Notes under the pieces: model-generated
The model's database searches: none
The model's input: only the letters and a program-made list of their open reading frames with translations
What the model was told of the DNA's origin: nothing
Shown: one piece after another, positions 21,825 to 33,718 of the stretch
Numbering within the stretch: position 1 is the first letter of the stretch
Layout of the letters: every line of letters starts with the position of its first letter
Made by a program: the position numbers and the translations under genes
Assembly: GCA_949987565.1 (NCBI GenBank)
Contig: OX465101.1
Coordinates: forward strand, 19,645,624 to 19,709,623
From: Luidia sarsii
Lineage: Eukaryota > Echinodermata > Asteroidea > Paxillosida > Luidiidae
Length of the DNA stretch: 64,000 bases
Direction: 5' to 3'

Positions 21825-22763
21825 GCAAGTCTACTGCGCTCATCTTACCTGTAGAGCCACTACTGTTGCATATTTTCCTAGAGGGCACAATACATTCGCT
21901 AAGATTTCACACAACAGCCTCCCAGCATGCCCCGCGGCACATCCGCCATGTTAGCTTCCACTTTTTTCTTAGTGGTGATCAGCGTAGGGTTTTACAAAAT
22001 TTCAGTGACGTGATTCTCCTGGAATTTGTTCTTCGCTGGACTTATATTTGCTAAGTATTGATTAGTTAAAGATAGTGGAGTTGTATGTTTCTTCAGAGTC
22101 ATTGTTTGAGCCTTCATTTGGATTTATTATGGCTTCACGGGGGAAAAACCCTAGGCGGTCAAGCCAGGGAGATGTTCTCCTCCCACTGCCCCGGCTCTGA
22201 CCGTGAATCTGCCGGGCCGTTCTCAAACACTTGCAGACTTCACCCCACCGTCCGGACATGGACGGTGGACCCCCGTAGGCTGTGGACCCGGCTGCAATAA
22301 GCCCGCTCCACCGGCCGTGGACAACGGGGATAATCAGCCGACCATGAAGCTGCCTAGTAAGGGCCACAGGACCACGGCCCGCAGCTTCAAAGGCAAACGG
22401 GACGTTCTCCTCGCCAATGTGCCTTTATATACCCCGAGTCACCCCCAATTCCAAGCCGTGTGACCGGGGTTTCGGCCGTGCATAGCCGAGCTGCCTGCTT
22501 CTACCCACTGGTCACTGGCGTTTGACCATGGAACCCAGGGTAGTTGTACCGCACGAGCGGGCAGCCTATGCACCGAGCCACCCGGGCTGCTAGCTCCCCG
22601 CCACTCGACCCATGAGTCCCCCTGCAATTACTCTGATGCTCTAGAATTCCGGCCCACTCACCCCCACCCCCCCCCCCCACCGTACCTACGGATACTGAGG
22701 GCTCATGTGGCAGCCCAGCCAAGACAGGAAAGTCACATCAAAAGCGACGACATACAGTTACAG
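21825..22763 (+). mobile_element. DIRS retrotransposon copy A, 5' terminal repeat and gag region (decayed)
   Basis: 21825-21965 is the terminal repeat shared with 55036-55175 (+) and, inverted, with 31412-31562 (words CTCATCTTACCTGTAGAGCC, GCCTCCCAGCATGCCCCGCG). The gag-like first frame follows (22128 onward, MASRGKNPRRSSQGDVLL) but hits stops quickly. Its homologous stretch at 55375-55560 shares 'gtcaagccagggagatgttctcctccca'. The copy is cut at 22763 by a Penelope-like element and continues at 25858. Confidence 0.75.
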
Positions 22764-23093
22764 TGATATACAAAAATGTTGCAAACTGCTTACTGACTAA
22801 AATTACCAAAATGCAAATCTTAAAATTTAGTGGGCCTGACGTTTCGATCCTAGCAGGATCTTTCTCAAAGGCAGAGTGACAAGGACAACACAGATACATG
22901 TACACAAAGGAAGGGGGAAGAGAGTGAATAGGACACGGATGAGAAACAAAGGACAAAGAGTAAAGCTGGTAGGGTGAGATCAAAGGGAAGGTCAAGGAGT
23001 AGGGTAGGGATTAGTGAGAAGAGGGGGAAAGATCAAAGAGAGAAGTGTGAAGAAGTGAACACAAAAGAAGGATTATCAGAAAGCTGCATGGTG

Positions 23094-23512
23094 TTAGTCA
23101 TTACCCTCCTGGATGTTGAGACCATGTGGTTGAATAGTCCGAAGACGCTTCATCCACATTTTCTCATGGCTTAGACGGACAGCATTACTACGGTGACCAA
23201 GGGATTCTATGCCCAGTACACTCATATCTGATATCAAATGATCAGGGAGATTGAAGTGATACCCAACAGGGGTGTCCATTTTACCGGTTTTGATAGTAGA
23301 CCTATGGCCATAGATACGTTTTTTTGAGGGTGTTTTTTGTCTCGCCAACATACTGAATATTACAAACTCTACAAGAGATGAGGTATATGATGTTTGAGGT
23401 AGTGCACGTGATAGAGCCATAGGTCGTGTGGGTAGTTCCAGAAGAATGTCCATTGAAAGAGTCTATTTCCTTGACATGTGTCTTGCAAACAATGCATTTC
23501 GAGGTATGTACA
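23094..23512 (-). pseudogene. PLE GIY-YIG endonuclease domain, two frames
   Basis: The domain reads CKTHVKEIDSFNGHSSGT, then NIIYLISCRVCNIQYVGET, then a frameshift at the T7 run, then RIYGHRSTIKTGKMDTPVGY and SDMSVLGIES. The pattern of Tyr-x-Ile-Cys followed by QYVGET and an Arg/His-rich helix matches the GIY-YIG nuclease of canonical PLEs, which nicks the target for reverse transcription. The intact-frame version is at 59461-59932. Confidence 0.9.
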
Positions 23513-25048
23513 CTTAAATGTACCAAATTTGGTTGGAGGTGAAGAGTCCAAAGGGGGAACCTCTGCTCGGACAATTAAGTCACGCAGGTTACGGGGGCGC
23601 CTGAAAGCCAAAACAGGCGAATTGGGAATGGCTTCAGCCAGACGATCTGAAGTGTGGAGAATATGGTGGTTTTCCTTAGTTATCTTCCTGAGAGGAGGAA
23701 GAGAAGGGTGGTAGGAAGTAACTAAGGGAACTTTGGGCTTGTCCTTGGGACCTGGAGGCTTTTGTTTTAGTGCCGAACTTCTGGGAATGGAATAGACTTT
23801 AGCAATGGAGTTCTTCACTTGGCGAGAACTATAGCCTCTAGCAACCAAGTTACTGGCCAATACACGTGTATGGCGGCGAAAGTCGCACTCATTGGAACAT
23901 ATACGCCTCAATCTGAGGGCCTGGCTGTAAGCTATACCAGTCTTACAGTGTCTAGGGTGACAACTGGAGGAATGGAGATATTGATGAGTGTCGGTGGGCT
24001 TAGAATACAAGTCAGTAGTTAGTGTATTGAGGTCTTTCCGGACGGTGACGTCCAGAAAGTGGGTCTGTTGAAGAGACTGCTCCCAAGTGAATTTGATGGT
24101 CCTATGGAAGGAATTGATGTGGTCAAAGAAAGCATTCAAGCTGCTACCGTCCCTAGTCCAAATGAAGAACACGTCATCTATGTATCTCCACCAAATCCAG
24201 GGACGGCATGGAGCCTCACTGAGCATGCGTTCCTCAAGGTCACCCATGAAGAGGCATGCAAAGGAAGGAGCCATGCGCGTGCCCATGGCAGTGCCATGCA
24301 CTTGAAGATAGTGCTTGCCAAGAAAGGAGAAATTATTCTTGGCCAGCACTAACCTCATGAGGGTGGTTATGTCGGAGATGGGTGGAGAAGACTGTTTTCC
24401 TTTGGCCAGGGCCGAGGAGCAAGCTTGAATGCCTTCTTCCTGGGGGATGTTAGTGTATAGAGAGGAAACGTCAATAGTACCAATTATGGCAGTGGCAGGG
24501 ATTTGATCCTTGACACTTTCCAACTTTCGCAGAAAGTCGGGAGTGTCATGGACGTATGAGGGGATTTGGGGAACCAGGGGTTTGAGAAAAGAGTCAATGA
24601 AAAGAGATACATGTATGTGTTCCGTAGGTGAACCATTGCCAGAGATGATGGGTCTACCTGGGTTGTTGGCCTTGTGAATTTTCGGGAGAAGGTAGAATCT
24701 GGCAGTTCTACAATTGATAGGTGATAGAAATCTGTGAGCTTTTTTACTCAAATGATCACGTGATCGCATGTCATCCAAAACTTCCTGAATTTGCTCTGAA
24801 AATTTGCCAGTGGGGTTAGAGTCCAGACATTTATAGTGCTGGGGATTGTTGAGTTGGCGATTGGCTTCATCAATATATTTTTGGTGATCCATGATAACTA
24901 CGGCTGACCCTTTATCTGCTGGCTTGATAATGATGTCACCGCGGGAACGTAGAGTGTTGAGAGCAAGACGTTCTTCCCTAGGGAGATTGTCGTGGGGCTT
25001 ACGGGTAAGATGAGAGGAGTTGGAAACTTGAGAACTGACTGCTTGCAC
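23513..25048 (-). pseudogene. PLE reverse transcriptase
   Basis: A frame of about 510 coding residues (559 codons including an out-of-frame end) contains, in order, IIKPADKGSAVVIMDHQKY, FYLLPKIHKANNPGRPIISG, IDVSSLYTNIPQEEGIQA (motif A), HGTAMGTRMAPSFACLFMG (motif B), WWRYIDDVFFIW (motif C with the catalytic YIDD), then TTDLYSKPTDTHQYL and SQALRLRRICS. These are the hallmarks of Penelope-type reverse transcriptases, which resemble telomerase. All three catalytic aspartates are present. The frame is uninterrupted; breaks lie only at its borders. Confidence 0.95.
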
Positions 25049-25074
25049 ATACGTTTCAAGGGCTGGAACACGGT

Positions 25075-25768
25075 TCTTGGGGGGACCCAGGTGCTTTTTA
25101 CACGGAAAGGTTCTTCTTTACGGGAGCCAGAATCGAAGAAGAACTCAGTCAGACGAAGTCTGCGGTAATACTCAGTGAGATCTTGACTGAGCATTACTTG
25201 GTCAACTTTGGGGGGAGTTGGACAAAAGTTCAAGCCCTTGGAAAGTAAGGTATGCTCTGCGTCAGTTAGAGAAGAAGAGGAAAGGTTGACAACAGTGTTA
25301 GTGGGGGGTAAAGGTGTAGACTGGGGACTGCGTCTGAAGCGGTTGTGTCTGCGTTGTTTGGCAACAAGGCCACCAATCTTCTTGTTTCTCCTGTCGGTGA
25401 GAACAGAATTGAGGTTAGAGAGACCTTTCTCAATCTCATCACTGAGATCCTTGTACTGGCTTTCAGAACAGCTGGAGCGTAGTTTTGAGTCCAGATTAGC
25501 AATGTCCTGGTGGACAGCCTGAAGGGTGATTTCACATTGCTCAGAGAGGACCTTGATGAGCTGAATGGAAGCACTATAAAGAATTTGATTCCATTTTTTC
25601 TGTAGGTTGGGGGAGAGTTTTCCAATTTGGGGGGTGTGAGATATCTGTAAGCCAGTAGGGATCAGGCGAGAGACTGAGAAAAAGTTGTAGTTGTCTTGAT
25701 GGAAAGTGTACCGAAGAGCCTTTTCTTGCAGTTTCCTAAGTTGAAAGAAACAGGTAGGGTTATTCATG
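25075..25768 (-). pseudogene. PLE N-terminal region
   Basis: Starting at an ATG (25768, MNNPTCFFQLRKLQEKAL), about 230 residues lead to the frame break at the C6 run. The region holds RRNKKIGGLVAKQRRHNRF and NLSSSSLTDAEHTLLSKGLN, a phrase commonly found just before the reverse transcriptase in PLEs. Its role is unknown, perhaps RNA binding given its basic patches. The longer annotated-looking frame upstream to 26037 lies in DIRS sequence and is not part of the element. Confidence 0.8.
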
Positions 25769-25857
25769 TTAGTAAGAGCAAAAAACAAGAGACAAACACA
25801 GAACGTAGACTTACATACCAACGGACGGACAGACTTACATACACACGTAGACAGGTC

Positions 25858-26430
25858 AGCAAGGAGGATCACCACGAGGGGATACAGCAACATAAGGAAT
25901 GACAAGAAAGAACCAGGGAAGTGGAGACCCATCCTGAACCTGAAGCCGCTCAACAGGTTCATTCGTCCAAAGAGGTTTCGGATGGAAACTCTGCGCACCG
26001 TGATGCAGTCCATCACCATCCTGGCATGGGCAAACACGATCGACCTGGAGGATGCCTACCTCCACGTTCCTATTCATCCCGACCATTACAAGTACCTCCG
26101 CTTCATGTACAGGGAGAAGGTGTTCGAGTTCTGCTCCCTACCCTTCGGCCTCTCCACCTCACCGAGGGTGTTCACCAGGATCATGAAGACTGTGGGGGCA
26201 TCACTCCACCGCTCCAACATACTGATTTTCCAGTACCTCGACGATTGGCTGATAATGGGCCGCTCCGAAAGCGAGCCCGTCCATGCCACCCGAGCTACTT
26301 ACGGTCTGATGTTTCGCCTAGGGTTGCTCGTAAACCACGAAAAGTCGAAAAGCACGCAAACGCAGACGCCAACCTACCTCGGAGCAGTTCTCGACCTCTG
26401 CAGGGGAATAACATCGCCTACCAATGACTG
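25858..26430 (+). pseudogene. DIRS copy A reverse transcriptase
   Basis: The frame reads GYSNIRNDKKEPGKWRPILN, TIDLEDAYLHVPIHPDHYKY (motif A), FCSLPFGLSTSPRVFTRIMK (motif B) and IFQYLDDWLIMG (motif C, catalytic LDD). This wording, especially YLDDWL and LPFGLSTSPRVFT, is typical of DIRS-type retroelements. About 190 residues are open, then a stop at 26429 followed by a jump into the RNase H/linker region, so about 500 bp are missing. Confidence 0.9.
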
Positions 26431-26446
26431 AGTCAACAACCTACTC

Positions 26447-26705
26447 CAATGTGTCGCCATGTTTCAAGGGCTTCTGGCATACGCATTCCCTCCCCTGTCT
26501 CTAATACTGAGGGTACTGTCCAAAATAGAACTGGAGAGCTGCCGTGTCCTCCTCATTGCCCCGTTCTGGCCGAGGCAGTCGTGGTTTCCCCGTGTGGTCA
26601 GACTCCTAGTCAACACTCCTGTCATTCTCCCACTTCATCCGAACATCATTTACCAACCCAGGTCACACGTTCTGCATCCACAATACCAGCTCATCTGCAC
26701 CTAAC
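26447..26705 (+). pseudogene. DIRS copy A, RNase H-distal linker
   Basis: The frame 26459-26704 reads LAYAFPPLSLILRVLSKIE and CRVLLIAPFWPRQSWFPRVV. It aligns with CRILLIALFWPCQPWFPRVI at 57766-57825 in DIRS copy B. The RNase H core that should precede it is deleted. Confidence 0.8.
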
Positions 26706-27196
26706 GTGCTGGACTCTGTCCAACAGTCATTCCGAGAGGCGGGCCTTTCTCTCGACGCTGCAGCTATGGGCGCCAGGGGCTGTCGGCTGTTTACCAGAAA
26801 GATGTACGACAGCCGAATACGATATTTTGACATCGCGGCGATTCACTGTGGCTTTGGTGATGGCTCATCCCTTTCCGACAACTCGGCAATCCATCACTTA
26901 CCAACTTACCATCCATTAGTAGATGGATAGTGTCGGCTATCAAGTTTGGTAATGAGGACTGGGTTTCTGCACCGGACGATCAAAGTAAACGTCACATCCG
27001 GGCTCATGACGTTCGGGCCGTATCTTCCTCCTGGGCTTACTTCAAGGGGATTTCGATAACAGACATTTGTAAAGCGGCATGCTGGAAATCCCCTTCGACT
27101 TTCACCATGTTCACCTCTTGCTATCTCAGTGATGTCTTGGAAGGGGACCACTGCGATGGGCTGGCTGTCCTTGACACTGCAACGCAGTCAACTTGA
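26706..27196 (+). pseudogene. DIRS copy A tyrosine recombinase
   Basis: The N-terminal part is VLDSVQQSFREAGLS to about 26930; the C-terminal part in another frame (26930-27196) reads HIRAHDVRAVSSSWAYFKGI and FTSCYLSDVLEGD. The HDVR box and the late Tyr of SCYL correspond to the conserved H-x2-R and nucleophile of tyrosine recombinases, which DIRS elements use instead of a DDE integrase. The middle catalytic part is missing or scrambled, so it is not functional. Confidence 0.85.
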
Positions 27197-27299
27197 GGCC
27201 GGCCACCCATGCCCGGTCAAGGGACTCATCCAAGCGACTTTTTGGTGAGCCTCTCAACCACCCTACTTGAAATATACACTTATTGTCAGGTTACTTATC

Positions 27300-27670
27300 T
27301 TGGTAGTGCAGCCTTGCCATGCTTGCCAAGCCCACCTTGGTGCGGTGCTACTCTGCAACTCGTATGGTAATCTGGGTAGGAGAAGGCAGTAGACTCTCCC
27401 CCCCCCCCCACCTGATGTGGTCCGAGTCTACTACTGATACCTACCCAGATTACCAGTCTCCATCCCTTCCTTCCCACTCGGCTTCGGCGCTTAGGCGCTT
27501 CGAAAAAATTGAAGATCAAGGTGGCTATGCCGCTAGGCATCATGGGAGATGAGGGCACACTACCAGTTGATCAAGAATTTAGCGAATGGCATAATAGGGC
27601 TAGGGAAATATGCAACTTGTATGGTAATCTGGGTAGGTATCAGTAGTAGACCACATCAAGTGGGGGAGAT
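27300..27670 (+). repeat. DIRS copy A 3' terminal repeats
   Basis: TATGGTAATCTGGGTAGG occurs at about 27363 and again at 27618 in direct orientation, and its complement (CCTACCCAGATTACCA) at 27437-27452. The direct-plus-inverted arrangement matches DIRS terminal and internal complementary repeats. A C11 run lies at 27399-27410. Confidence 0.65.
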
Positions 27671-28744
27671 TTTCCAATCACTGCCTCTCTGTTTCGACAT
27701 GAAGAACTACGGGCCGAATAACATTGTGTCCGAATTGTTTGCTATACTATAGGCTATAGTTACTGTGCCTCTCAATGTTATGAGATTCAGCTGTACTAAA
27801 ATCCCTGATGATGTTCTTTAGGATATTGGCAATTTCATGTTTTGATTTTAACAACTAATAATTCTTACATGTGATCAATTCATTGTTTACACAGAGCCGC
27901 CATGGTATCAGTTCATTTACATGAAACAGCGACGCCCACAGCAATGCAGGCTTCCCAAGTCGTTAGTCAGATCCAGCAAAGTTGGACAAAGTATGTCGTA
28001 AGAGGCTGCGCTATTATTAAAGATTCGATCACTCACAATCCACTATCGATCACTGACGTCTTGGCCCAGGACTAGTCCCAAGGCCAAGGCGCTGATTGGA
28101 TCGGACCGGGGCTCAATCGAGGCGGTGCGAAACATCGAGGCCCCGAGATTTAATGTTGTTGTGGTTGATTTTTTTTGTCTGGATAGGCCCAAGTTATTAT
28201 CAGCCCTTTGGTAAAATTATTGATTAATAGCCTCTGATTCTTCCGTCAACACGTTCACATCTAAACCTTGTCCATTTAGGGAAAAAATGCGTGCATTTCG
28301 AATTAAAGCAGTCTGCTTCTGTTTCACCAAACTTCAACCAGACCTTGCTGCCGAAAATTTTCGAACCAAAAAATAATTTTACAACACTTGTACTTGTATT
28401 GTCTTCCTGAAGATTAAATGTGGCTTTGCCTATCGTTTTAGCAATGGTAATTTGTGGCACATTGGCCGGGAGCGGACCGTGAAGTTCTCCGTGCGGGGAA
28501 CGGAGCCAATGCACACGGCTCGTTGCCTGTACATGTACATGCGGTACTTAGGTTAACAATGCTTCCTCTGTTGGCCGACATCGTGTACGTGCCTACATAA
28601 ACACGGAGGCTTATTAGTGGTTAGCAGTGTCTGGCAAATATTGCGTGCTTCGTGCGCTCCAATGCACGCGCACGATGATAGTGTATCGGGGCTTCCAATA
28701 ATCTGTCCATAATTGTACTTCGAGCCAACCATCGGCTTCAGATC
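27671..28744. other. No gene recognised
   Basis: The stretch between DIRS copies has short frames only. Some GC-rich words (28440-28540) and an ATTGGCTC-type promoter word occur, without anything I can name. Confidence 0.45.
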
Positions 28745-29360
28745 AGTCTCGGGAGAAACGTCGCAAACGTGCAGAGCCTCTGTCCAATACGGACTTCTTG
28801 AAGGTTTTTCAAGCTTTTTCAGCTTCCCTTTCGGCTTTGTCAGCCACGGGATTTGTTCAGATGGTGGGTAGTTTAGCCCTGCACACTGGACAATTTGCCC
28901 CAAGTACGGGACAGTTCGCCCCCAGCTCGGACCAACCCACACCGATCGCAGGCCAGCTTGCCCCACAGACAGACCAGCCAGTAGGATAGATTCACCGGGA
29001 TCAACAACACCTCCCACAAGCCATGGGATATGCCCCAGCTTCTCCCCGACCATATCCTCCGGAAATTTATCCAGATCAGACGAGGATCTAACCACGCTGG
29101 CGGCCCATCAAAGTGCGTTAACCTAAGCTCCACCCTGTCATGCTGATATGGCTAGAGTTTTAGACCTGCCAGACACGACAGCTGAAGAACTCGAACCTCC
29201 CGCCCAACAGTCATTCAAACGACACACCGGGTCGGACGCTGCCTCCGGACATACAGCACCCTTCCCGATTCTGCCACTGGATCAGTTTTGCATCAAGCAC
29301 ATTAGCACTGTGGCGGTGATAATCTGTTTTCTGTTGAAGGACATGGCAATTATCTGACGG
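28745..29360 (+). pseudogene. DIRS copy C gag-like fragment
   Basis: The frame from 28798 reads KVFQAFSASLSALSATGFV and then a run of short repeats (TGQFAPSTGQFAPSSDQ, about 8-residue spacing). A second frame at 29148 contains AQQSFKRHTGSDAASGHTAP, which is also encoded at 55608-55664 (copy B). DIRS first frames are gag-like and poorly conserved. Stops and shifts make it non-functional. Confidence 0.7.
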
Positions 29361-30010
29361 TGCCAACAGTCCCTGATTCCACACGAGATAAATTGGCTGC
29401 TGACGGTAGCGGATCCAGTTCCACACGCAATCTGTTTGCTGACAAAACAAAAAAACAACATTGAGGATATGCTGCGGAAGGCAGACCGAAGGCATCCTTC
29501 CTCACAAAGAACCAGTCTGAATCTTTTGTTCCACCGGACATCTTCGTTCCAGATTTGCGCTCGCAGTCTTCTGTACCTGATGATAGGAAATGGTGCCCTG
29601 TTCGAAGTCTGAAATGGGACCTTCACAGGGCAAAACTAACCCGGGGTAAAGTGACAAACCTGTTTATCACTTCCACCCCTCCATAACGTCCAGCTTCAGA
29701 GAGAACCATCACACGGTGGATACTGACTGCTATACAGGCAGCATCAAAATAATGGCCGCATACATCGTCGGCTAACTCAGACATCCATGCTCTCGATGTC
29801 AGTGCAGTGGCGACCTCATGGGCCTTCTTCAGAGGAGTCCCATTAGCCGATATCACCCGGGCAGCATGCTAGAAAACCCCCAACACGTTTACAGCCTGCT
29901 ACCTACGTGACGTCCTCCAGACTGAGGGACGTGATAGGAAAGTGGTGTTGCAGGCGGCAAAAAAGGCCGCCTCTCAAGCATCGCAGTCTACATCTCAGCA
30001 ACGCAGATAG
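29361..30010 (+). pseudogene. DIRS copy C tyrosine-recombinase C-terminal remnant
   Basis: In one frame with internal stops: VRSLKWDLHRAKLTRGKV, TITRWILTAIQAASK, LDVSAVATSWAFFRGVPLAD, CYLRDVLQTEGRD. Compared with HDVRAVSSSWAYFKG of copy A, the His and Arg of the catalytic box are changed (LDVS). The reverse transcriptase and RNase H are absent between gag and recombinase, so this copy has a large internal deletion. Confidence 0.8.
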
Positions 30011-30164
30011 ACGGGATCATGCACTGGTAAGCTTACACTGTGCTTAACGGTGTAAATTACACTGGTTGTGGTTTCTCTCAACAGCAATATCTCTCCACTG
30101 TACGATAGTGATCCTGTACTCACACTGTAGCATCTCGCTCCCACTTCCTAAAGCTTAATCTGCA

Positions 30165-30302
30165 ACGTTAGTGGCTCTACGGGTAAGATGAGCGCAGTAG
30201 ACTCCCTCCCCACAGTAGTGTGGGAGGGGTCTACTAGCGAATACTTACATGCACCCGTATCCCTCCCTGCTCCCCACGGAGGGCGTGATGCAGATTTATA
30301 CG
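30165..30302 (+). repeat. DIRS copy C terminal repeat, part before X
   Basis: The stretch with GTAAGATGAGCGCAGTAGAC and GTGGGAGGGGTCTACTAGCG is nearly identical to 58261-58340 (end of copy B) and inverted relative to 21838-21860. It is interrupted by X and resumes at 31412. Confidence 0.85.
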
Positions 30303-30304
30303 TA

Positions 30305-31409
30305 CGTAAAATCCCGGATATAATGCGCACCCGTGTATAATGCGCACCCCCAACTTTCGCCTTCACCGAGAGGAAAAAATAATCCGTGGCATGGATTGCA
30401 GAGTCCATTGTAAAGTTGTTTCCATCCCACAGTGGGAAGGATGAACACCCTCCGAATAAAAAAATCCATTATTTCGAGCCTGGCCCAGGCGGAAAAAAAG
30501 AAGAGAAGAGAGCATATAGTGGGGAGGATTCTCACCCTCTGCATAAAAAAATCCATTTGAGCCCAAGTTACCTCGCCATGACCCGGGAAAGTTTGCGGTG
30601 GGACGATGAATGAAAGCTCCATTGTTGAAATGTGATACAATGTAAGGTCGGCTTCCCTTAAAAAAAAGTCTATTGACTGAACAAAATCTTCCACAGTGGG
30701 AAGGGATGATCGCCCTCCCAATGAAAACATCCATTTGAGCCCAAGTTACCTCGCCGTGGGAAAAATCAAGCACGGAAAACTTGAAATTTCCACAGCGGGA
30801 AGGATGATCGCTCTCCGAATAAAAACATCCATTCGAGCCCAAGTTACCTCGCCGTAGGAGAAACCAAGCACGGAAAACTTGAAAATCTCACAGCGGGAAG
30901 GATGATCGCCCTCTGATTAAAAACATCTATTTTCATTTTGAGCCCAAGTTACGTCCCTCGCAGTGGGGAAAAACCGGGAGAGTTTGCATTGGGGAGGATG
31001 GTCCACAGCTCCAATTTAAAAAAAATGTGATACAATGTAACAATACATCGGTTTCCATAAAAAGTGTCCAGACTGAACAAAATGCACATCCATGGTGGCT
31101 TCACAGATATGCCTACATTTGTTTCGTTTAAAAAAAATGGGAAGGTTGATCATGGGAGGATCGCCCTCCTAATACATGTAAAAGAAAATCAGTTTGAGCC
31201 CAAGTAACCTCGTGGGGGAAAAAACCCAGGAGAGTTTGCAATGGGGACAATGATTGACAGCCCCATTGTTAAGATGTTATACAATGTAAGGTCGGCTTCT
31301 GTTTGATGACTGAAACCTATACTGGCAGGACATGTGTATAATGCGCACCCCCAACTTTTGATCTCTACCGCGGTGAAAAAAAGTGCGCATTATACCCAGG
31401 ATTTTACGG
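30305..31409. mobile_element. Repeat X, TA-flanked element of 1.1 kb (complete copy)
   Basis: The ends are inverted repeats (CGTAAAATCCCGG at the left, CCAGGATTTTACGG at the right, each next to TATAATGCGCAC words) flanked by TA (30303-30304, 31410-31411). The inside is a degenerate tandem array of about 100 bp units starting 'cccaagttacctcg' near 30562, 30740, 30839, 30944 and 31199. There is no coding sequence. It inserted into the terminal repeat of DIRS copy C. The site where the giant foldback element sits in the other X copy is empty here (TA at 30336-30337). Confidence 0.85.
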
Positions 31410-31411
31410 TA

Positions 31412-31562
31412 TGTACCTGCAGAGGAAGCTAACATGGCGGGTGTTCCGCGGGGCATGCTGGGAGGCTATTGTGTGAAATCTTAGCGAATGTATTACGCCC
31501 TATAGGGAAATATGCAACAGTAGTGGCTCTACGGTCAAGATGAGTGCAGTAGACCCTTGTTA
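31412..31562 (-). repeat. DIRS copy C terminal repeat, part after X
   Basis: Reverse complement of the 5' terminal repeat seen at 21838-21965 and 55036-55175 (words GCTAACATGGCGGGTGTTCC, GGCATGCTGGGAGGCTATTG, GTGGCTCTACGGTCAAGATG). Inverted termini are characteristic of DIRS elements. Confidence 0.85.
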
Positions 31563-33718
31563 TACATGTACGAACATTTTATTATAACCATTTTCGTATT
31601 AATGAGAGTTGACTGTACATATGTAGTACCTGTGCATATGTATACATTTTTATATCTTATAGAATATAGTATTTTTATATCTTATATTTATGAATATCTT
31701 AGTTTACACCAAAATTGTTTTCTTTTACAATGTACACTGCACATCTATACGACCCAGTTGTACAGTTCTTTTTAGCAGGTGTACATGTAAGTTGTCGCTT
31801 GCATGATGCTTTGATACACCTCCCTACTGGGTACCAGAACATTGCAAGTGAGTGAGGAGAAATCAGCTCAAATGTGAGCTGTGGCTGAAATTGATTCTGC
31901 ATTTTTTTCAGTTGGGAAAAAATGAATGTTTGCATAAGGTACTATAGGTTAACTTGTAGGCTTGTCCAAGGCGGTCTCTCCGGTACAGTACGGTTCCGGG
32001 CAGATATCCTGGCCAAACGCTCGCAAACCAAGGCACAACGGCACTATACCACGCCGGTTGCAAGCTGTACACGGCTCGCAGACCGCACCCCTGCCATACC
32101 ACACACAACCATCTGTGTTCGTACATTGTGTACGAGCCTGTACGCAGCTGTCCTGGCCACCCTAGAGTAGCAAGACCGCCTTGTCGGGTCTGTATTTCTG
32201 AGTTGTAATGTGTTTCTTTGAATTTTTGTCCACTTTTAGACGGAAATGGATATTAATGAATTTACTGCAGCCAATCACACGACTTGGAAAATGCGGTTAC
32301 GCAATGCCGCTGTGTATGCCCCCCCCCCCGGGTCCCCCTACACACATCCTCACGTGTTGTGTGCCAGCCTGGCCCAGCCAGTACATCATGCATAATGCAT
32401 GCACTTATTAAACATGACCACGTACGTCACGCCCGCAAGGACCAATAGTTGCCAGTTTATGCAGTGGCCGCATCTCTCTTTACTGTAATGAGTTGTGCTG
32501 GGATTTTACAGATCCATCAAGGTGATGGTTTACGGACCAAGACAAGATGCGCACACGACATAATACGCCCACAAGTTACGGGCGGGGTATGGTGCACAGC
32601 GTGCGTAAGCTATGATCGTATCAATGGGGCTGCATTTCGCAACGATGTTGTGCAAAGCACCATACTATAGGCTACTACCTTGTACCTCCATGCTGCTACT
32701 ACTAGGCCAGATTTTGATTTTTAAATCGGCAACCAACACCTTGGTCAAGGCTAGTTAACTTGGGAAAAACTAAAACAAGCATAGTGGGCTCGACCAGCAC
32801 ACTAAGCAAGGATTCAGCAACACACTGGTGCAAACACTGAGTATAGTGGGAAAATTAACTGTGAAAGAAATGCACGGTACAAAAGTCTTTATTTCAAAAC
32901 ATCTTCACTGAGGTTTTCATCGGTGTTTCTCAATACATAGAAATAAAGTCATTGCCGTTGACACAATAATCTCGAGACAATGCTTAAAAAGAAAGAAAAA
33001 GTTCTGGTCTCGGTGTCGTCATAAACTGGTATGATTGGTGTCACAGACTCAGCAATAATCATATCATCATCTTTGAATTTGATTCTTGCGACCGAATGCT
33101 ATGTCCTATCAAATCATAGAAATCAATGTCTGTACGTAGAGAATGAGGGTTTTTCCTTCATTCTTACCAAATGAAGAATAACATTGAAATAATAATTAGA
33201 AGAAATAAAACTTACGAAGACGATGTGGGGCTGTCATACTACTGGTAATTATCATCAACACAACATCAAATGAAAATGTGGGTATGAAGTGATGTTGCGT
33301 GGTCTTCATTTTGAGGAGAAAAATGTATGGAAAAAAAACATGCCAGAAATGATATTAATGAACCTAGTGACAGAAGGTCCGGGATACAGCCATTTGTTTC
33401 ATTAGTTGAGCATTGTGAAAAGGGGACCGAGTGTATTAAACTGAAAGAAAAAACATCCAACTAATTGATAAAACTTGTTGAAAGATTGTGAAAAACATAA
33501 TGCCAGAGCGCCAGATGACTGCAATACTAGGCCTTCAGAAATATTGTATGGTGCTTTGCATAAAACTGTTGCAAGTTGATATCTGACATGCAGTCCCATA
33601 CACGTATACAAGTAAAATCATTGTATTATTCAGAATTTACATCTTCATTTACATGTTGTTCTATGAAATATCATGATCTAAAGATTGCAGGTGAAATCAC
33701 AGTTTCACGGTCCTGCCT
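31563..33718. other. Mostly unique DNA; one small inverted-repeat pair
   Basis: No gene was recognised. AAGGCGGTCT (31968-31977) and AGACCGCCTT (32173-32182) bracket a 195-bp GC-richer block and could be ends of a small MITE, without a clear target duplication. A C10 run lies at about 32319-32329. From 32900 to 33700 the DNA is AT-rich with no credible frame. Confidence 0.4.

Larger units (their letters stand above)
22764..25857 (-). mobile_element. Penelope-like retroelement, near full length, inside DIRS copy A
   Basis: On the minus strand the order is an N-terminal region, a Penelope-type reverse transcriptase, a linker, a GIY-YIG endonuclease, and a 3' tail ending at about 22764. DIRS sequence flanks both sides in plus orientation. 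Four coding segments are separated by small frame breaks: an indel in a six-C run (25079-25084), a 4-bp difference near 23506-23512, and a seven-T run at 23319-23325 where the copy at 59642 has six. The element is therefore inactive but young in appearance. Its paralogue lies at 58651-60196. Confidence 0.9.

Noticed and set aside
24898..26037. A 379-codon frame reading into the PLE N-terminus
   Set aside because: Residues before Met 25768 come from the antisense of the DIRS reverse transcriptase and the junction; only the part from 25768 belongs to the PLE.
28553..29133. 180- and 86-codon minus-strand frames
   Set aside because: They are antisense to the DIRS copy C gag region and show no family features.
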